Assembly: GCA_902800645.1 (NCBI GenBank)
Contig: CADCFC010000007.1
Location: 1-38,044, forward strand
Reading direction: 5' to 3'
Source: an uncultured Erysipelotrichaceae bacterium
GTDB taxonomy: Bacteria; Bacillota_I; Bacilli_A; RFN20; CAG-826
Length of the DNA: 38,044 nucleotides
Part shown: positions 7,906 to 16,015 of the stretch, piece after piece
How the letters are laid out: each line of letters starts with the position of its first letter
How positions within the stretch are numbered: position 1 is the first letter of the stretch
The notes under the pieces: generated by a model
What the model saw: only the letters and a program-made list of their open reading frames with translations
What the model was told of the DNA's origin: nothing
The model's database searches: none
Translations under genes and position numbers: made by a program

Positions 7906-8724
7906 TTATTTAATTGAATCTTTAACAGCGCAGCTACCAATAGAAACAGTGTTCATTGAAGCATCTTCTTTTTCAATTTCAATTCCTAATTCAGTTTTAA
8001 TAAATTCATATCCAGTTTGATCGATGCGTTTAATGAGCTCTGGAGAGCCATCTAAAACGATTCTTCCATTAATCATTACAATTGCTCTTGTAGGTTGAAT
8101 TAAATCGAACAATCTAGCGTAGTGAGAAATAACTAAAAAGCTTCTCCCATTTCCTTTTTCTTTTTTAATCACATCAGCAACGATTTGAATCGCATCAACA
8201 TCTAAACCTGAATCAATTTCATCAAGCATTGCGATTTTAGGATTGAGTAAGAGAAGTTGAAGAATTTCATTTCTCTTCTTTTCTCCACCTGAAAATCCTT
8301 CATTAAGTGATCTAGTTGCTAAGTCAAAAGGCATCTTGAGTTCTTTAGTCGCGTTATCAAGCATCTTATAAAATTTATAAGTCGACACTCTTTCTTCACT
8401 TGTTGCGTTAACAGCAGCGCGTAAGAAATCACTATTAATAACACCAGGAACTTCACTAGGATTTTGTAAGGCTAAAAATAAACCCGCTCTCGCTCTTTCA
8501 TCAGTGGTCATATTTGTTAAATCAACATCGTCTAAATAGATTTTTCCTTCAGTGATTTGATATCTTGGATGACCCATGATTACATTCAATAAAGTGGATT
8601 TTCCATGTCCATTAGGACCGAGTAAAGCAACTGTTTCGTTTTCTTTAATTGAGACAGTTACTCCCTTTAATATTTCTTTTCCTTCTACTGTTACATGTAG
8701 GTTTTCAATTCTAAGTGTCGCCAT
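7906..8724 (-). CDS. sufC: Suf pathway ATPase SufC
   Basis: An ABC-type ATPase of 272 residues that drives conformational change in the SufBCD scaffold. Walker A is GPNGHGKST (residues 36-44, lysine K42), the ABC signature is FSGGEKKR, Walker B is IAMLDEIDSGLD, and the switch histidine is in VISHYARL. These have the typical SufC spacing. A tail of roughly 20 residues after the usual SufC end (about 247-252) contains MNTVSIGSC and is not something I recognise. First gene of the suf run, with a GAGG ribosome site 9 bases before the ATG and a good promoter 25 bases further up. Confidence 0.97.
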   Translation of the reverse strand: MATLRIENLHVTVEGKEILKGVTVSIKENETVALLGPNGHGKSTLLNVIMGHPRYQITEGKIYLDDVDLTNMTTDERARAGLFLALQNPSEVPGVINSDFLRAAVNATSEERVSTYKFYKMLDNATKELKMPFDLATRSLNEGFSGGEKKRNEILQLLLLNPKIAMLDEIDSGLDVDAIQIVADVIKKEKGNGRSFLVISHYARLFDLIQPTRAIVMINGRIVLDGSPELIKRIDQTGYEFIKTELGIEIEKEDASMNTVSIGSCAVKDSIK

Positions 8725-8748
8725 AACATTTTTCCTCAGTGCCGTTAT

Positions 8749-8778
8749 ATTTTAAAACCACTCTAAAACAGACTGCAA
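8749..8778 (-). promoter_or_regulatory. Promoter of the suf operon
   Basis: TTGCAG (8773-8778), an 18-base spacer and TAAAAT (8749-8754) on the minus strand, just ahead of the sufC ribosome site. No operator palindrome was recognised, so how iron or oxidative stress acts on it is not visible. Confidence 0.5.
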
Positions 8779-8849
8779 TCAATATGATAATAAAAATAAA
8801 ATAATGTCTCGCACATCCCTATTGCATATGTAAATAATTAAAATTATTA

Positions 8850-8878
8850 TTGCGTGCGCTTTCGTATGTGAGTAAAAT
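8850..8878 (+). promoter_or_regulatory. Promoter of the paired foldase-like lipoprotein genes
   Basis: TTGCGT (8850-8855), a 17-base spacer and TAAAAT (8873-8878). The -10 box lies between the arms of a short inverted repeat, GAGT (8870-8873) and ACTC (8881-8884), which could be part of an operator. The AT-rich block 8833-8848 is also a near-perfect inverted repeat. Confidence 0.5.
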
Positions 8879-8914
8879 AAACTCGCTATGTATTTTAGAA
8901 AAGGAGACTTAAAG

Positions 8915-11041
8915 ATGAAAAAAAGTAAACTATCTCTAGGTTTAGTTACTAGTTTCATCGGTGCACTCGCTTTAACTGCTTGTGGTACTACCACTCCAGC
9001 AGTAACTGCAAAAGATGGTTCAATCCTTGACTTTGTCGGATACAACGGTTCAACCGACACTATCACTATTGACACCAATAAGTTCTATAGCGAGTACGGC
9101 GATAGCGATGACGGCACAACTAAGTTCTATAACGCTATTCTCGAAGCCTTAATCAGATACGAATACAAACCATTAAGTGAAGAAAAACCAAACTTAAGAT
9201 CGTATTCCGCAATCGAAAAGGAAGCTAGAGAAAAGACAACCGCGCAAAGACAAGTTGCTTCCGACAACGCAAAATCAAACGGCACTACTTTTGATGCCGA
9301 ATGGGATAAAATCCTTGCTTCATTTAATGTCAAAGATGAAAACGGATTATTCCAACACTTCTTATATGATTTAGAAAAAGAAGCTATCACAGATTGGTAT
9401 TACAAGGAGAATTCCACAACTACTCTTGATCCAGCTCAACCAGAAAAGAATGTCTATTCCTTACAAGACCAATATATTGGTATTGATAAGAACTGGGAAT
9501 TAGTTAACAAGAGTGAACAATACGATTCTGTGTTCCCATATCATATCCTTCACGTATTAGTGAAATTAGATGCTTCTGCAGATGATTATTCCCGCGCTAC
9601 CTTAACAGCGGCTCAAGCTAAAAAACTCTGGCTTGTCGTCCGTCAATTAATCGACGCTAAATATTCATTTGAAGATGTTGCCAAAAACTTAAGTGATGAT
9701 GGCTCTAAAGACGAATACGGTGATGTTGGTATCATGAGTAAGAAAACAAGTTTCTATAACGAATTCAAACTTGGTATCTATGCTTATGACACACTTCTCT
9801 CTGGAATGAACGTCGATAAAGATACTGCTACAACAACCGACGAAAAAACTGTCAAAGGAATTTCAACTGCCTTTGGTCTTAATTACGATGCAACATTTGA
9901 AGGCACCACAACCGAAGATCAAACTGGAACAGGTGGAACCGGATTAGTAAGTCTAAGAAAAGTTGTTAATGAAATCGATTCACAAATGGTCGAAGGAGTC
10001 CAAACCGCTGTAACAGGTTATTCTAAGACAAGTAACTTCACAGCGTATGAAGGAATCCCAATGATTCCATATGATGTCTTCAGAATGATGGCGAATATGG
10101 CCGATGAAGAAAAAGTTGGTAATGTTGCTCCAGAAAGCGGTGATATTGCTTTCCCACGTAACGTCTTATTCAACCAATTCTTAAACTTCCGTTCCCCATT
10201 CATCATTACTTCTGATGATATTTCATTAGCGGATGGTGAAGATGACAAAGTCACCCTTACCGCTCATGACTTCGTAACAAAGAAAGAAAAATCAGAACAA
10301 ACAGATAAGTATTTATATATTCCTAATAACCACTTTGTTAGTGGAGCTGACAAGTTAGCTAAATATATTCCTTCTGTTAAAGATTCTGGCAAAGGTGTAT
10401 TAACTGATGGTCAAGGTAATGTCATCATTGGAGTTCGCTCCACTGCTGGTATTCACTTCATGATCATGAGAAAATCCATCTTCAAAGCCACCAACGCTAA
10501 TAGAGAACAAGTATTAGCAGAAATATACGGTGGACCAGTACAAGACGTCACTTTACAAGATTATTACATCGCTAAAGAACCAGGCGGTGATGATTATCCA
10601 ACAAGTACTTACGTTAATATGCGTAAGGAAAACGATCCTTCCTACTATACAAAGAGAGTTGATACTATCAAAAACAAATACAAAGGTGCAGATGCTTCTG
10701 ATGTCTATGATGCTGCATATGACTATAGAATCTATGAAATGCTCCTTAATAAACTCGGCAACAAAGTTAAATTCTTTGACGAGAAAGAAGGTAGCACCAC
10801 TACTTACGTTAGAAGTAACATCGCTCAAAAGATTAAACTCTTAAGAGAGAAACAAGCTTATGATAACCAAAAGGATATCAACGATAAGTGGGCGGAATAC
10901 CTCGCACAATTAAATCATCAAAATACGATGAGAGCCTTAAAAGGTATATTACCAAGTGTATGTGCCTTTAAGTGGAACGATGAATCCTTCGCGAACAACT
11001 ATAAAAAAGGAGAGGGGGCAAAGTGTTATGTTGAAAAATAA
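8915..11041 (+). CDS. PrsA-like parvulin-domain lipoprotein
   Basis: A 708-residue exported lipoprotein. The start at 8915 (MKKSKLSLG) is chosen because an AAGGAG ribosome site lies 8 bases upstream and a lipobox LTAC follows, with the lipid-carrying cysteine at C23. A longer frame from 8888 adds nothing recognisable. Residues about 206-296 read like a parvulin peptidyl-prolyl isomerase: YHILHVLVKL, then a helix with FEDVAKNLSDD, then GDVGIMSKK...YNEF. This matches the family ASHIL...FAxLAxxxSxD...GDLGxF...F pattern. A second, weaker copy may lie near TAGIHFMIMRKS. PrsA foldases help exported proteins fold outside the membrane; that role is inferred. At more than twice PrsA length (about 290), it has long unassigned regions. 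Codon use is richer in C-ending codons than neighbouring genes, suggesting high expression. Confidence 0.75.
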   Translation: MKKSKLSLGLVTSFIGALALTACGTTTPAVTAKDGSILDFVGYNGSTDTITIDTNKFYSEYGDSDDGTTKFYNAILEALIRYEYKPLSEEKPNLRSYSAIEKEAREKTTAQRQVASDNAKSNGTTFDAEWDKILASFNVKDENGLFQHFLYDLEKEAITDWYYKENSTTTLDPAQPEKNVYSLQDQYIGIDKNWELVNKSEQYDSVFPYHILHVLVKLDASADDYSRATLTAAQAKKLWLVVRQLIDAKYSFEDVAKNLSDDGSKDEYGDVGIMSKKTSFYNEFKLGIYAYDTLLSGMNVDKDTATTTDEKTVKGISTAFGLNYDATFEGTTTEDQTGTGGTGLVSLRKVVNEIDSQMVEGVQTAVTGYSKTSNFTAYEGIPMIPYDVFRMMANMADEEKVGNVAPESGDIAFPRNVLFNQFLNFRSPFIITSDDISLADGEDDKVTLTAHDFVTKKEKSEQTDKYLYIPNNHFVSGADKLAKYIPSVKDSGKGVLTDGQGNVIIGVRSTAGIHFMIMRKSIFKATNANREQVLAEIYGGPVQDVTLQDYYIAKEPGGDDYPTSTYVNMRKENDPSYYTKRVDTIKNKYKGADASDVYDAAYDYRIYEMLLNKLGNKVKFFDEKEGSTTTYVRSNIAQKIKLLREKQAYDNQKDINDKWAEYLAQLNHQNTMRALKGILPSVCAFKWNDESFANNYKKGEGAKCYVEK

Positions 11042-13085
11042 AAAATACGGCAAACTCGCAGTCTTATCCTTATTAGGAGTTCTTGGTTTAACTGCTTGTG
11101 GATCTTCTTCTACTGATGCAATTTATTCCAAACCAAGCAATTATAACGATAATATCGTTGATATTGTTGAAGGAGAAGGACAAACTCCTGCCACAATTCA
11201 CAATAACCTCTTAAACATCATCTATGACACAATTCATGATGGTTCATTTGGTAGCCAAGTCTTAGAAGAAGTCTTATATAAATATGCTGAAAGTATTTAT
11301 GGTGGCTATAGCCAAAAGACTATCAAAGACACAAGTAAAACTTCCTTAAAAGAAGCTTACGATATCGCTAAAAAGATTAATTTACACGAAACAGATAATA
11401 CCCAACCAAACGCTTCTGAAGAAGAAGTAACAAAACTTAATGATTTCATTAAAGGTCATAAAGTTTACTGGGTCTATAACTTAAGTGGTAAACACATCGA
11501 TAGCGGTACAGGTGAAGAAGTTAAAGACGAATCAGCCTGGACTCCAGGAGTTGCTGAAAGAGCAAACGTCGTCTCAACATTTGAAAACGCGATTGAAAAT
11601 AGAATCGCTGAAAATATGTACTCCAAGATTTCTAGCGGTACATATTCCAGAAAGAAATTCTTTAGAGAATTTGAATTCATTCAATCTCTCTATTTCTCTG
11701 GAAAGAAAGTTGACTACACTTTAGCAAGAGATAATTTCTATAACTTCAAGCCAACTCTCATCTCCTATCAATTAGAAGGCGAAGATGTCTTCGACACCGC
11801 TAATCTCGGTGTTCTCCATAAAGAATATTATCAAAGTGATAACGCGACATATATCGAAGATGAAGTTGTCCCAGAAGTCTATAAAGACTTACTCGTTGAA
11901 CAATATCTCTTAGATCAAGAAATCACCGCTGTTAGAAACTCAAGGGCGAGAAAAATCAATGTCTTAAAGATTGAAAAATACTCTTCTTGGCCAATTAACG
12001 CGGACGTCTTACTCGATTCCTTAATCGATGAAATTTATTCTGAAGAATATGAAAGCACTCACGTTAGATATTTCGCTGAAGATAGAGGAACAGCGTTAGG
12101 CAATGAAAATTACATCAATAATCTCTTTAAGAAATATGAAATGGTTTCTAAAGGTTTATATGATAAGATCAACGCCGACCCAACTTCCCCTGCTGCTAAA
12201 TTAGTTCAAAAACTCCAAGCTGCAGGAAGTGATATCTATCAAGAAGAAGAATTCAAATTCAATAATCCTCATTACGATCCAAGTGATCCAACATCTAAAG
12301 AAGTCTTATACGACTACAAGTACTATAAGAACACTGCGTATGGTGATCTCGTTGAAGAATTTGAAAAGTTCAACAAATCCCTTGAAAAGAACAATTACGA
12401 CGCTTTAGACACAACTTTATATAATAAGTTCACATCTAACGGCACCGTTTCCGTTGAAGAAGGATTTGACCAAGCAAGAATCGATATCGCTGAAACCAAA
12501 AACATCACTAAAGGATGGTTCATCAATTCATCTCAACCAACTTTAGATAGTAACGGAAAGATTAATGAAAGACTATTCACTATGTCTGTTGCTACTGCTA
12601 AAAAAGAAATCAAAGATGATAATGATACTGCCTTAGCAGATTTAGAAGCTCTCGATAGATTTGCCTACGATAGCAATACCGGCAAAGTCAAATATCGTGG
12701 TGCGCCAGTTAGTGGCGAAGATACATTCTTAGCCTCCATTAACGGAGCCTACTTCCTCAAATTTGACGGACAAAGCACTGGAAGCGATGAGAGACATGAT
12801 ATCGTCTATGACGATGGAAGTGCCTACTATATCGTTCACGTCGTTGAAGCTGTCAAAGATAGCAAGCTTAAGAGAACTGGTCAAGAAGGCGATTCAAGCT
12901 ATGCGACCACTAGAGGTGATGACTTCTATAACGAAGTTATCGACGCAGTTAGTAAGAAAGTCGCTGAAACTGGTAGTTATGCTTCCTTAAGCAAAAACTA
13001 CTGGATCAAGAAAATGGTCTTAAGTTTCCACGATCAAAAAGTCTACGACTACTTCAAAGATAACTATCCAGATATCTTTCAATAA
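11028..13085 (+). CDS. Large lipoprotein, probable partner or paralogue of the PrsA-like protein
   Basis: A 685-residue lipoprotein starting MLKNKKYGKL, with lipobox LTAC and modified cysteine C24. The ATG at 11028 has a GGAGAGGGGG purine run just upstream, inside the end of the preceding gene (14-base overlap), so the two are coupled. A frame starting at 10956 is rejected because it would bury the signal peptide. The body is acidic and helix-rich. The segment VYKDLLVEQYLLDQEI resembles the N-terminal chaperone helix region of SurA/PrsA, and the region near AYYIVHVVEAV resembles the last strand of a parvulin fold. Both likenesses are weak and no full isomerase motif was found. It may be a degenerate foldase working with its neighbour. 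A strong terminator follows. Confidence 0.6.
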   Translation: MLKNKKYGKLAVLSLLGVLGLTACGSSSTDAIYSKPSNYNDNIVDIVEGEGQTPATIHNNLLNIIYDTIHDGSFGSQVLEEVLYKYAESIYGGYSQKTIKDTSKTSLKEAYDIAKKINLHETDNTQPNASEEEVTKLNDFIKGHKVYWVYNLSGKHIDSGTGEEVKDESAWTPGVAERANVVSTFENAIENRIAENMYSKISSGTYSRKKFFREFEFIQSLYFSGKKVDYTLARDNFYNFKPTLISYQLEGEDVFDTANLGVLHKEYYQSDNATYIEDEVVPEVYKDLLVEQYLLDQEITAVRNSRARKINVLKIEKYSSWPINADVLLDSLIDEIYSEEYESTHVRYFAEDRGTALGNENYINNLFKKYEMVSKGLYDKINADPTSPAAKLVQKLQAAGSDIYQEEEFKFNNPHYDPSDPTSKEVLYDYKYYKNTAYGDLVEEFEKFNKSLEKNNYDALDTTLYNKFTSNGTVSVEEGFDQARIDIAETKNITKGWFINSSQPTLDSNGKINERLFTMSVATAKKEIKDDNDTALADLEALDRFAYDSNTGKVKYRGAPVSGEDTFLASINGAYFLKFDGQSTGSDERHDIVYDDGSAYYIVHVVEAVKDSKLKRTGQEGDSSYATTRGDDFYNEVIDAVSKKVAETGSYASLSKNYWIKKMVLSFHDQKVYDYFKDNYPDIFQ

Positions 13086-13093
13086 TGGATATT

Positions 13094-13123
13094 AACCGGG
13101 TGAGAAATCATCCGGTTTTCTTT
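13094..13123 (+). terminator. Terminator after the foldase-like pair
   Basis: AACCGGGTGA (13094-13103) and TCATCCGGTT (13108-13117) form a 10-bp stem with one G-T pair and a GAAA tetraloop, followed by a T-rich run. It starts 8 bases after the stop. Confidence 0.9.
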
Positions 13124-13133
13124 ATCCTTTCAA

Positions 13134-13162
13134 TTGAACTCTGTTCAATATAAAACTACAAT
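13134..13162 (+). promoter_or_regulatory. Promoter of hit-msrA
   Basis: TTGAAC (13134-13139), a 17-base spacer and TACAAT (13157-13162). An AGGAG ribosome site and the hit gene follow. The -35 region is part of a TTGAAC...GTTCAA inverted repeat (13134-13148) that could bind a regulator. Confidence 0.6.
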
Positions 13163-13186
13163 TAAATAAAAGGAGAGATGTAAATT

Positions 13187-13600
13187 ATGGAAAAAGACAT
13201 TTTTTGTAAAATCATCGATGGAGAAATTCCATGTCATAAACTCTACGAAGATGATGATGTCCTCGCGTTTTTAGATATTTCTCAAGTTAGTAAAGGTCAC
13301 GCTTTAGTAATTAGTAAAAAACATTACGATAATTTTTTAACAACACCACAAGAAGAGATGCATAAAGTTATGGATGTCGCTCAAAGAATCGGTCAAGTAG
13401 AAATAAAGCTACTCGGCGCTCGCGGAGTTAATATTCTAACTAACTGCTATCCAGCAAGTGGACAAACCGTAATGCATTTCCACGTCCACGTTATTCCTCG
13501 TTATGATGGAAACGAAGGCTTTATCTTAGAGATGAAGAGTAATGAAGGAGAATTGAACCTTCCTGCTCTCGCTAAAGAAATTCATAACAATCTTAAATAA
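13187..13600 (+). CDS. hit: HIT-family nucleotide hydrolase
   Basis: A 137-residue histidine-triad protein of the Hint branch. The N-terminal FCKIIDGEIPCHKLYED block and the triad HFHVHV (H97, H99, H101, with H99 the expected nucleophile) are both intact. Hint proteins cleave phosphoramidate and adenylated compounds such as AMP-lysine; the natural substrate in bacteria is unclear. Two cysteines in the N-terminal block (C7 and C16) resemble the zinc site seen in some family members. It has its own promoter and an AGGAG ribosome site, and msrA follows after 3 bases. Confidence 0.95.
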   Translation: MEKDIFCKIIDGEIPCHKLYEDDDVLAFLDISQVSKGHALVISKKHYDNFLTTPQEEMHKVMDVAQRIGQVEIKLLGARGVNILTNCYPASGQTVMHFHVHVIPRYDGNEGFILEMKSNEGELNLPALAKEIHNNLK

Positions 13601-13603
13601 TTA

Positions 13604-14098
13604 ATGGAAAAAGTAATCTATTTAGCAGGTGGCTGCTTTTGGGGAGTCGAAAAATATTTTTCTCTTCTTAATGGAGTTATTTCAACTTGCGTTGGTTACG
13701 CTAACGGGAAAATGAATAACCCAAAATATGAAGACCTTAAAAGCGGAAGAGCGGATCACGCAGAAACAGTAAAAATTAATTACGATGATAAAATCATTTC
13801 TTTAAGAACTTTATTAGAACACTTCCTTCGTTTTGTTGATCCATATTCACTAGATAAACAAGGAGAAGATATAGGCCATCAATATCGAAGTGGAGTCTAT
13901 TATATAAATAAAGAAGATAAAGAAATAATCCTCTCTTATTTTGCTCAAGAACTCAATAAAGATTATAAGATTGAAGTAAAAGAATTAGAGAATTTCTTTT
14001 TAGCGGAAGAATATCATCAAAAATATCTCGATAAAAATCCAACAGGTTATTGTCACGTTAATTTAGCATTAATTAAGCAAAACGAGCGTAAAAAGTAG
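13604..14098 (+). CDS. msrA: Peptide methionine-S-sulfoxide reductase MsrA
   Basis: A 164-residue MsrA that repairs S-methionine sulfoxide in proteins, using thioredoxin as reductant. The catalytic GGCFWGVE block has the nucleophile C11, and a second cysteine near the end (GYCHVN) is placed like the resolving cysteine of the family. GHQYRSGVYY and AEEYHQKYL are conserved substrate-pocket motifs. The gene has no ribosome site of its own and begins 3 bases after the hit stop, so it probably depends on translational coupling. Position next to a large lipoprotein pair may be chance. No MsrB domain is fused. Confidence 0.96.
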   Translation: MEKVIYLAGGCFWGVEKYFSLLNGVISTCVGYANGKMNNPKYEDLKSGRADHAETVKINYDDKIISLRTLLEHFLRFVDPYSLDKQGEDIGHQYRSGVYYINKEDKEIILSYFAQELNKDYKIEVKELENFFLAEEYHQKYLDKNPTGYCHVNLALIKQNERKK

Positions 14099-14108
14099 AA
14101 AGAAACCC

Positions 14109-14152
14109 ACTATTTTAACTAAACTAAACCGTTAGTTGAGTTGAAAAATAGT
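14109..14152. promoter_or_regulatory. Long inverted repeat between msrA and the XRE-membrane gene
   Basis: The arms 14109-14127 and 14132-14152 pair over about 18 positions with one mismatch and a 2-base bulge, around a 4-base loop (14128-14131). It starts 10 bases after msrA, but no T-run follows on the plus strand, so it is a poor intrinsic terminator. It could be an operator for the regulator encoded next, or an mRNA end-protecting stem. Confidence 0.5.
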
Positions 14153-14226
14153 TGATTAACAGACTAGTTATACAATTCAACTTGCAATAATTCTAAATTA
14201 ATTACGTCAAAACGGAGGACACAAAA

Positions 14227-15036
14227 ATGAATGAAACATTTGGTCAAAGATTATCAAGAATAAGAAAAGAAAAAGGAATGACTCAAGAAGATATCGCTAA
14301 AAGAATCGTCATCTCTCCTCAAGCAGTAAGCAAATGGGAGAACGATGTCTCTTCTCCAGATATCTTAGTTCTATCTTCTTTAGCGGACATATTAGGTGTC
14401 TCAGTAGATGAACTACTCGGAAGAGAAGAATCAGCTGCATCTAGCTCTAATAATTCATATAAAGAGGAAAAGAAAGAAGAAGAAATCAAAAGCGAAGTGG
14501 TCGATGATGAAGAAAGAATAAACGAAGAAGGAGTTAGAATCGATCACACCGGTATCCATATCCACGATAAAGATGGAAGTCATGTCGATATCGATTCTCA
14601 TGAAGTTCACGCGACTGACCACAAAGGTCAAAAAGTCGATAAAAAGAAATTTGAACACTCTAAACATATCATCCCACTCGGCTCATTAATGGGTTTAGCG
14701 ATTATCGGATATATCCTTATGGGGTTACTTTGGACCGATCAAGGAATGGGATGGAAAACTGGATGGACACTCTTCTTATTTGCGATCGCCTTTGATTCAA
14801 TATTTGAAGCCATCTATAACCGCAAAATCTGTGCGTTTGCGTATCCTGTATTTATCGTTGCTATATATTGCTTGCTTGGATTTTTAGGACTATATCATAA
14901 CTTCCCAGGATTTGGATTTTATTGGTTTTTATTCTTAACTATTCCAGCTTTCTATATGATATTTGGACCAATTGATAAAAATATTCTTCATAGTAAAGAT
15001 GAAGATGAAGACGATGATGATGAAGATGATGATTAA
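14227..15036 (+). CDS. XRE-family regulator fused to a four-helix membrane domain
   Basis: A 269-residue protein with a clear N-terminal helix-turn-helix (residues about 5-65; GMTQEDIAKRIVISPQAVSKWEN is the recognition region). A Glu/Lys-rich linker (about 75-105) follows, then a segment rich in His and Asp (RIDHTGIHIHDKDGSH and following, about 100-145), four predicted membrane helices (about 150-255) and a strongly acidic tail (DEDEDDDDEDDD). A DNA-binding domain tied to the membrane suggests a one-component sensor. The His/Asp stretch could bind a divalent metal, which is inference. The ribosome site CGGAGG precedes the ATG. The gene stands alone, between a long inverted repeat and a terminator shared with yhaM. 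No target gene can be named. Confidence 0.8.
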   Translation: MNETFGQRLSRIRKEKGMTQEDIAKRIVISPQAVSKWENDVSSPDILVLSSLADILGVSVDELLGREESAASSSNNSYKEEKKEEEIKSEVVDDEERINEEGVRIDHTGIHIHDKDGSHVDIDSHEVHATDHKGQKVDKKKFEHSKHIIPLGSLMGLAIIGYILMGLLWTDQGMGWKTGWTLFLFAIAFDSIFEAIYNRKICAFAYPVFIVAIYCLLGFLGLYHNFPGFGFYWFLFLTIPAFYMIFGPIDKNILHSKDEDEDDDDEDDD

Positions 15037-15040
15037 CTGA

Positions 15041-15066
15041 AAAAGGTGGATTGATTTCCACCTTTT
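15041..15066. terminator. Bidirectional terminator between the XRE gene and yhaM
   Basis: AAAAGGTGGA (15041-15050) pairs perfectly with TCCACCTTTT (15057-15066) around a 6-base loop, with A-runs and T-runs giving a U-tract in both directions. It lies between two convergent genes. Confidence 0.88.
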
Positions 15067-15082
15067 AATTTACTTTGAAATG

Positions 15083-16015
15083 TTATTTCATTTTATAGAA
15101 GCTTCGTCCATCAAGTGGATAAACCTTTTGAGTAAATTCACCGGGTTTAACTTCTTCATACGCTTTATCTAGCACTAGCATCTTACTATCAAGATTATCA
15201 ATCATCGAGATTAATAAAGCTTCTCTAGTTAATGGAAGAACAGGTGAACCGAATTCCATTTGCCCGTGATGAGATAAAACGATATGTTCAAGAAGTAGAG
15301 GTATTTCACTAGTGATACCAAGCTCTTTTGCGGCTATTCTAAGTTCTCCGCACATAATTGATATATGGCCTAATAGTTTGCCTTCTAATGAATAATGGAA
15401 GACAGCAGGACCTTCTAGCTCAATCATCTTTCCAAAATCATGGATTAAGGCGCCAGTAACAATTAAATCTCGATTAATATCAGGATAATAGTGAGAGAAA
15501 TAATCCGCGTGCTCTGCTAGAGCTACAGAATGCATTAATAAACCACTAGAAAATTCATGATGAACAGAGCTCGCTGCGGGAGAGACATAAATCTTTTCTC
15601 CAAACTTATTAATAAAGTAATCTAATATCGCTTTACAGTCTTTATCTTTAACTGAGTTAACTAGTTTATTAAATCTTTCAATTAAGATTTCTTTTTTAAT
15701 TGGAGGAGCTTTAATAAAGCGTTCAACATCAATTTCATCACTATTTAATAGTTTCGCATTAATTATCTTTCCTTGAAGCGCATCATTATATTTAATGACT
15801 TCTATCATCACTTCAACAATATTACCAGTTACAAAGATGTCTTTGTCTTCATCTTCAACTTCCCATTTCTTTGAAGGAAGCGCTCCACTAGAATCTCTTA
15901 ATTCCACATTTAAATATGGTGAGCCACTCTTATTAGTGCCTTGAGAAACTTGTCCAACAAGAGCCTGGATGATGAGGCGATCCCCATCAAATAATTCTTT
16001 AATTAACTTTAACAT
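15083..16015 (-). CDS. yhaM: 3'-5' exoribonuclease YhaM
   Basis: A 310-residue protein with an N-terminal OB-fold (residues about 12-90, KSGSPYLNVELRDSSG) and a C-terminal HD phosphohydrolase domain. The HD metal site shows as H162 (LMHSVALAEH), H192-D193 (GALIHDFGKM) and later histidines in LEHIVLSHHG. This is the YhaM architecture of Firmicutes, an exonuclease that trims RNA 3' ends and can also act on single-stranded DNA; usual length is about 314. The ATG directly follows the recX TAA, so it is coupled to recX. End of the ybhN-recX-yhaM unit. Confidence 0.95.
   Translation of the reverse strand: MLKLIKELFDGDRLIIQALVGQVSQGTNKSGSPYLNVELRDSSGALPSKKWEVEDEDKDIFVTGNIVEVMIEVIKYNDALQGKIINAKLLNSDEIDVERFIKAPPIKKEILIERFNKLVNSVKDKDCKAILDYFINKFGEKIYVSPAASSVHHEFSSGLLMHSVALAEHADYFSHYYPDINRDLIVTGALIHDFGKMIELEGPAVFHYSLEGKLLGHISIMCGELRIAAKELGITSEIPLLLEHIVLSHHGQMEFGSPVLPLTREALLISMIDNLDSKMLVLDKAYEEVKPGEFTQKVYPLDGRSFYKMK

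Noticed and set aside
7905-7940. TTG start of sufD at 7938-7940
   Set aside because: It overlaps sufC by 35 bases, is a rare start codon and lacks a ribosome site; the ATG at 7902-7904 directly after the sufC stop fits coupling.
10530-10844. A 104-residue plus-strand frame and its opposite-strand twin within the first foldase-like gene
   Set aside because: Both are alternative frames of a strongly supported coding region, with no ribosome site and no known motif.
10956-11027. N-terminal extension of the second foldase-like lipoprotein
   Set aside because: The added residues precede a complete signal peptide and lipobox, and a ribosome site is found before the internal ATG at 11028.
8915-13085. 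Horizontal transfer as the cause of the different codon use of the two foldase-like genes
   Set aside because: The shift is towards C-ending codons typical of highly expressed genes, without other signs of transfer such as mobile elements or repeats at the edges.
14455-14667. Minus-strand frame opposite the XRE-membrane gene
   Set aside because: Phe- and Asp-rich product is the antisense of the acidic and His-rich region; no start signal.
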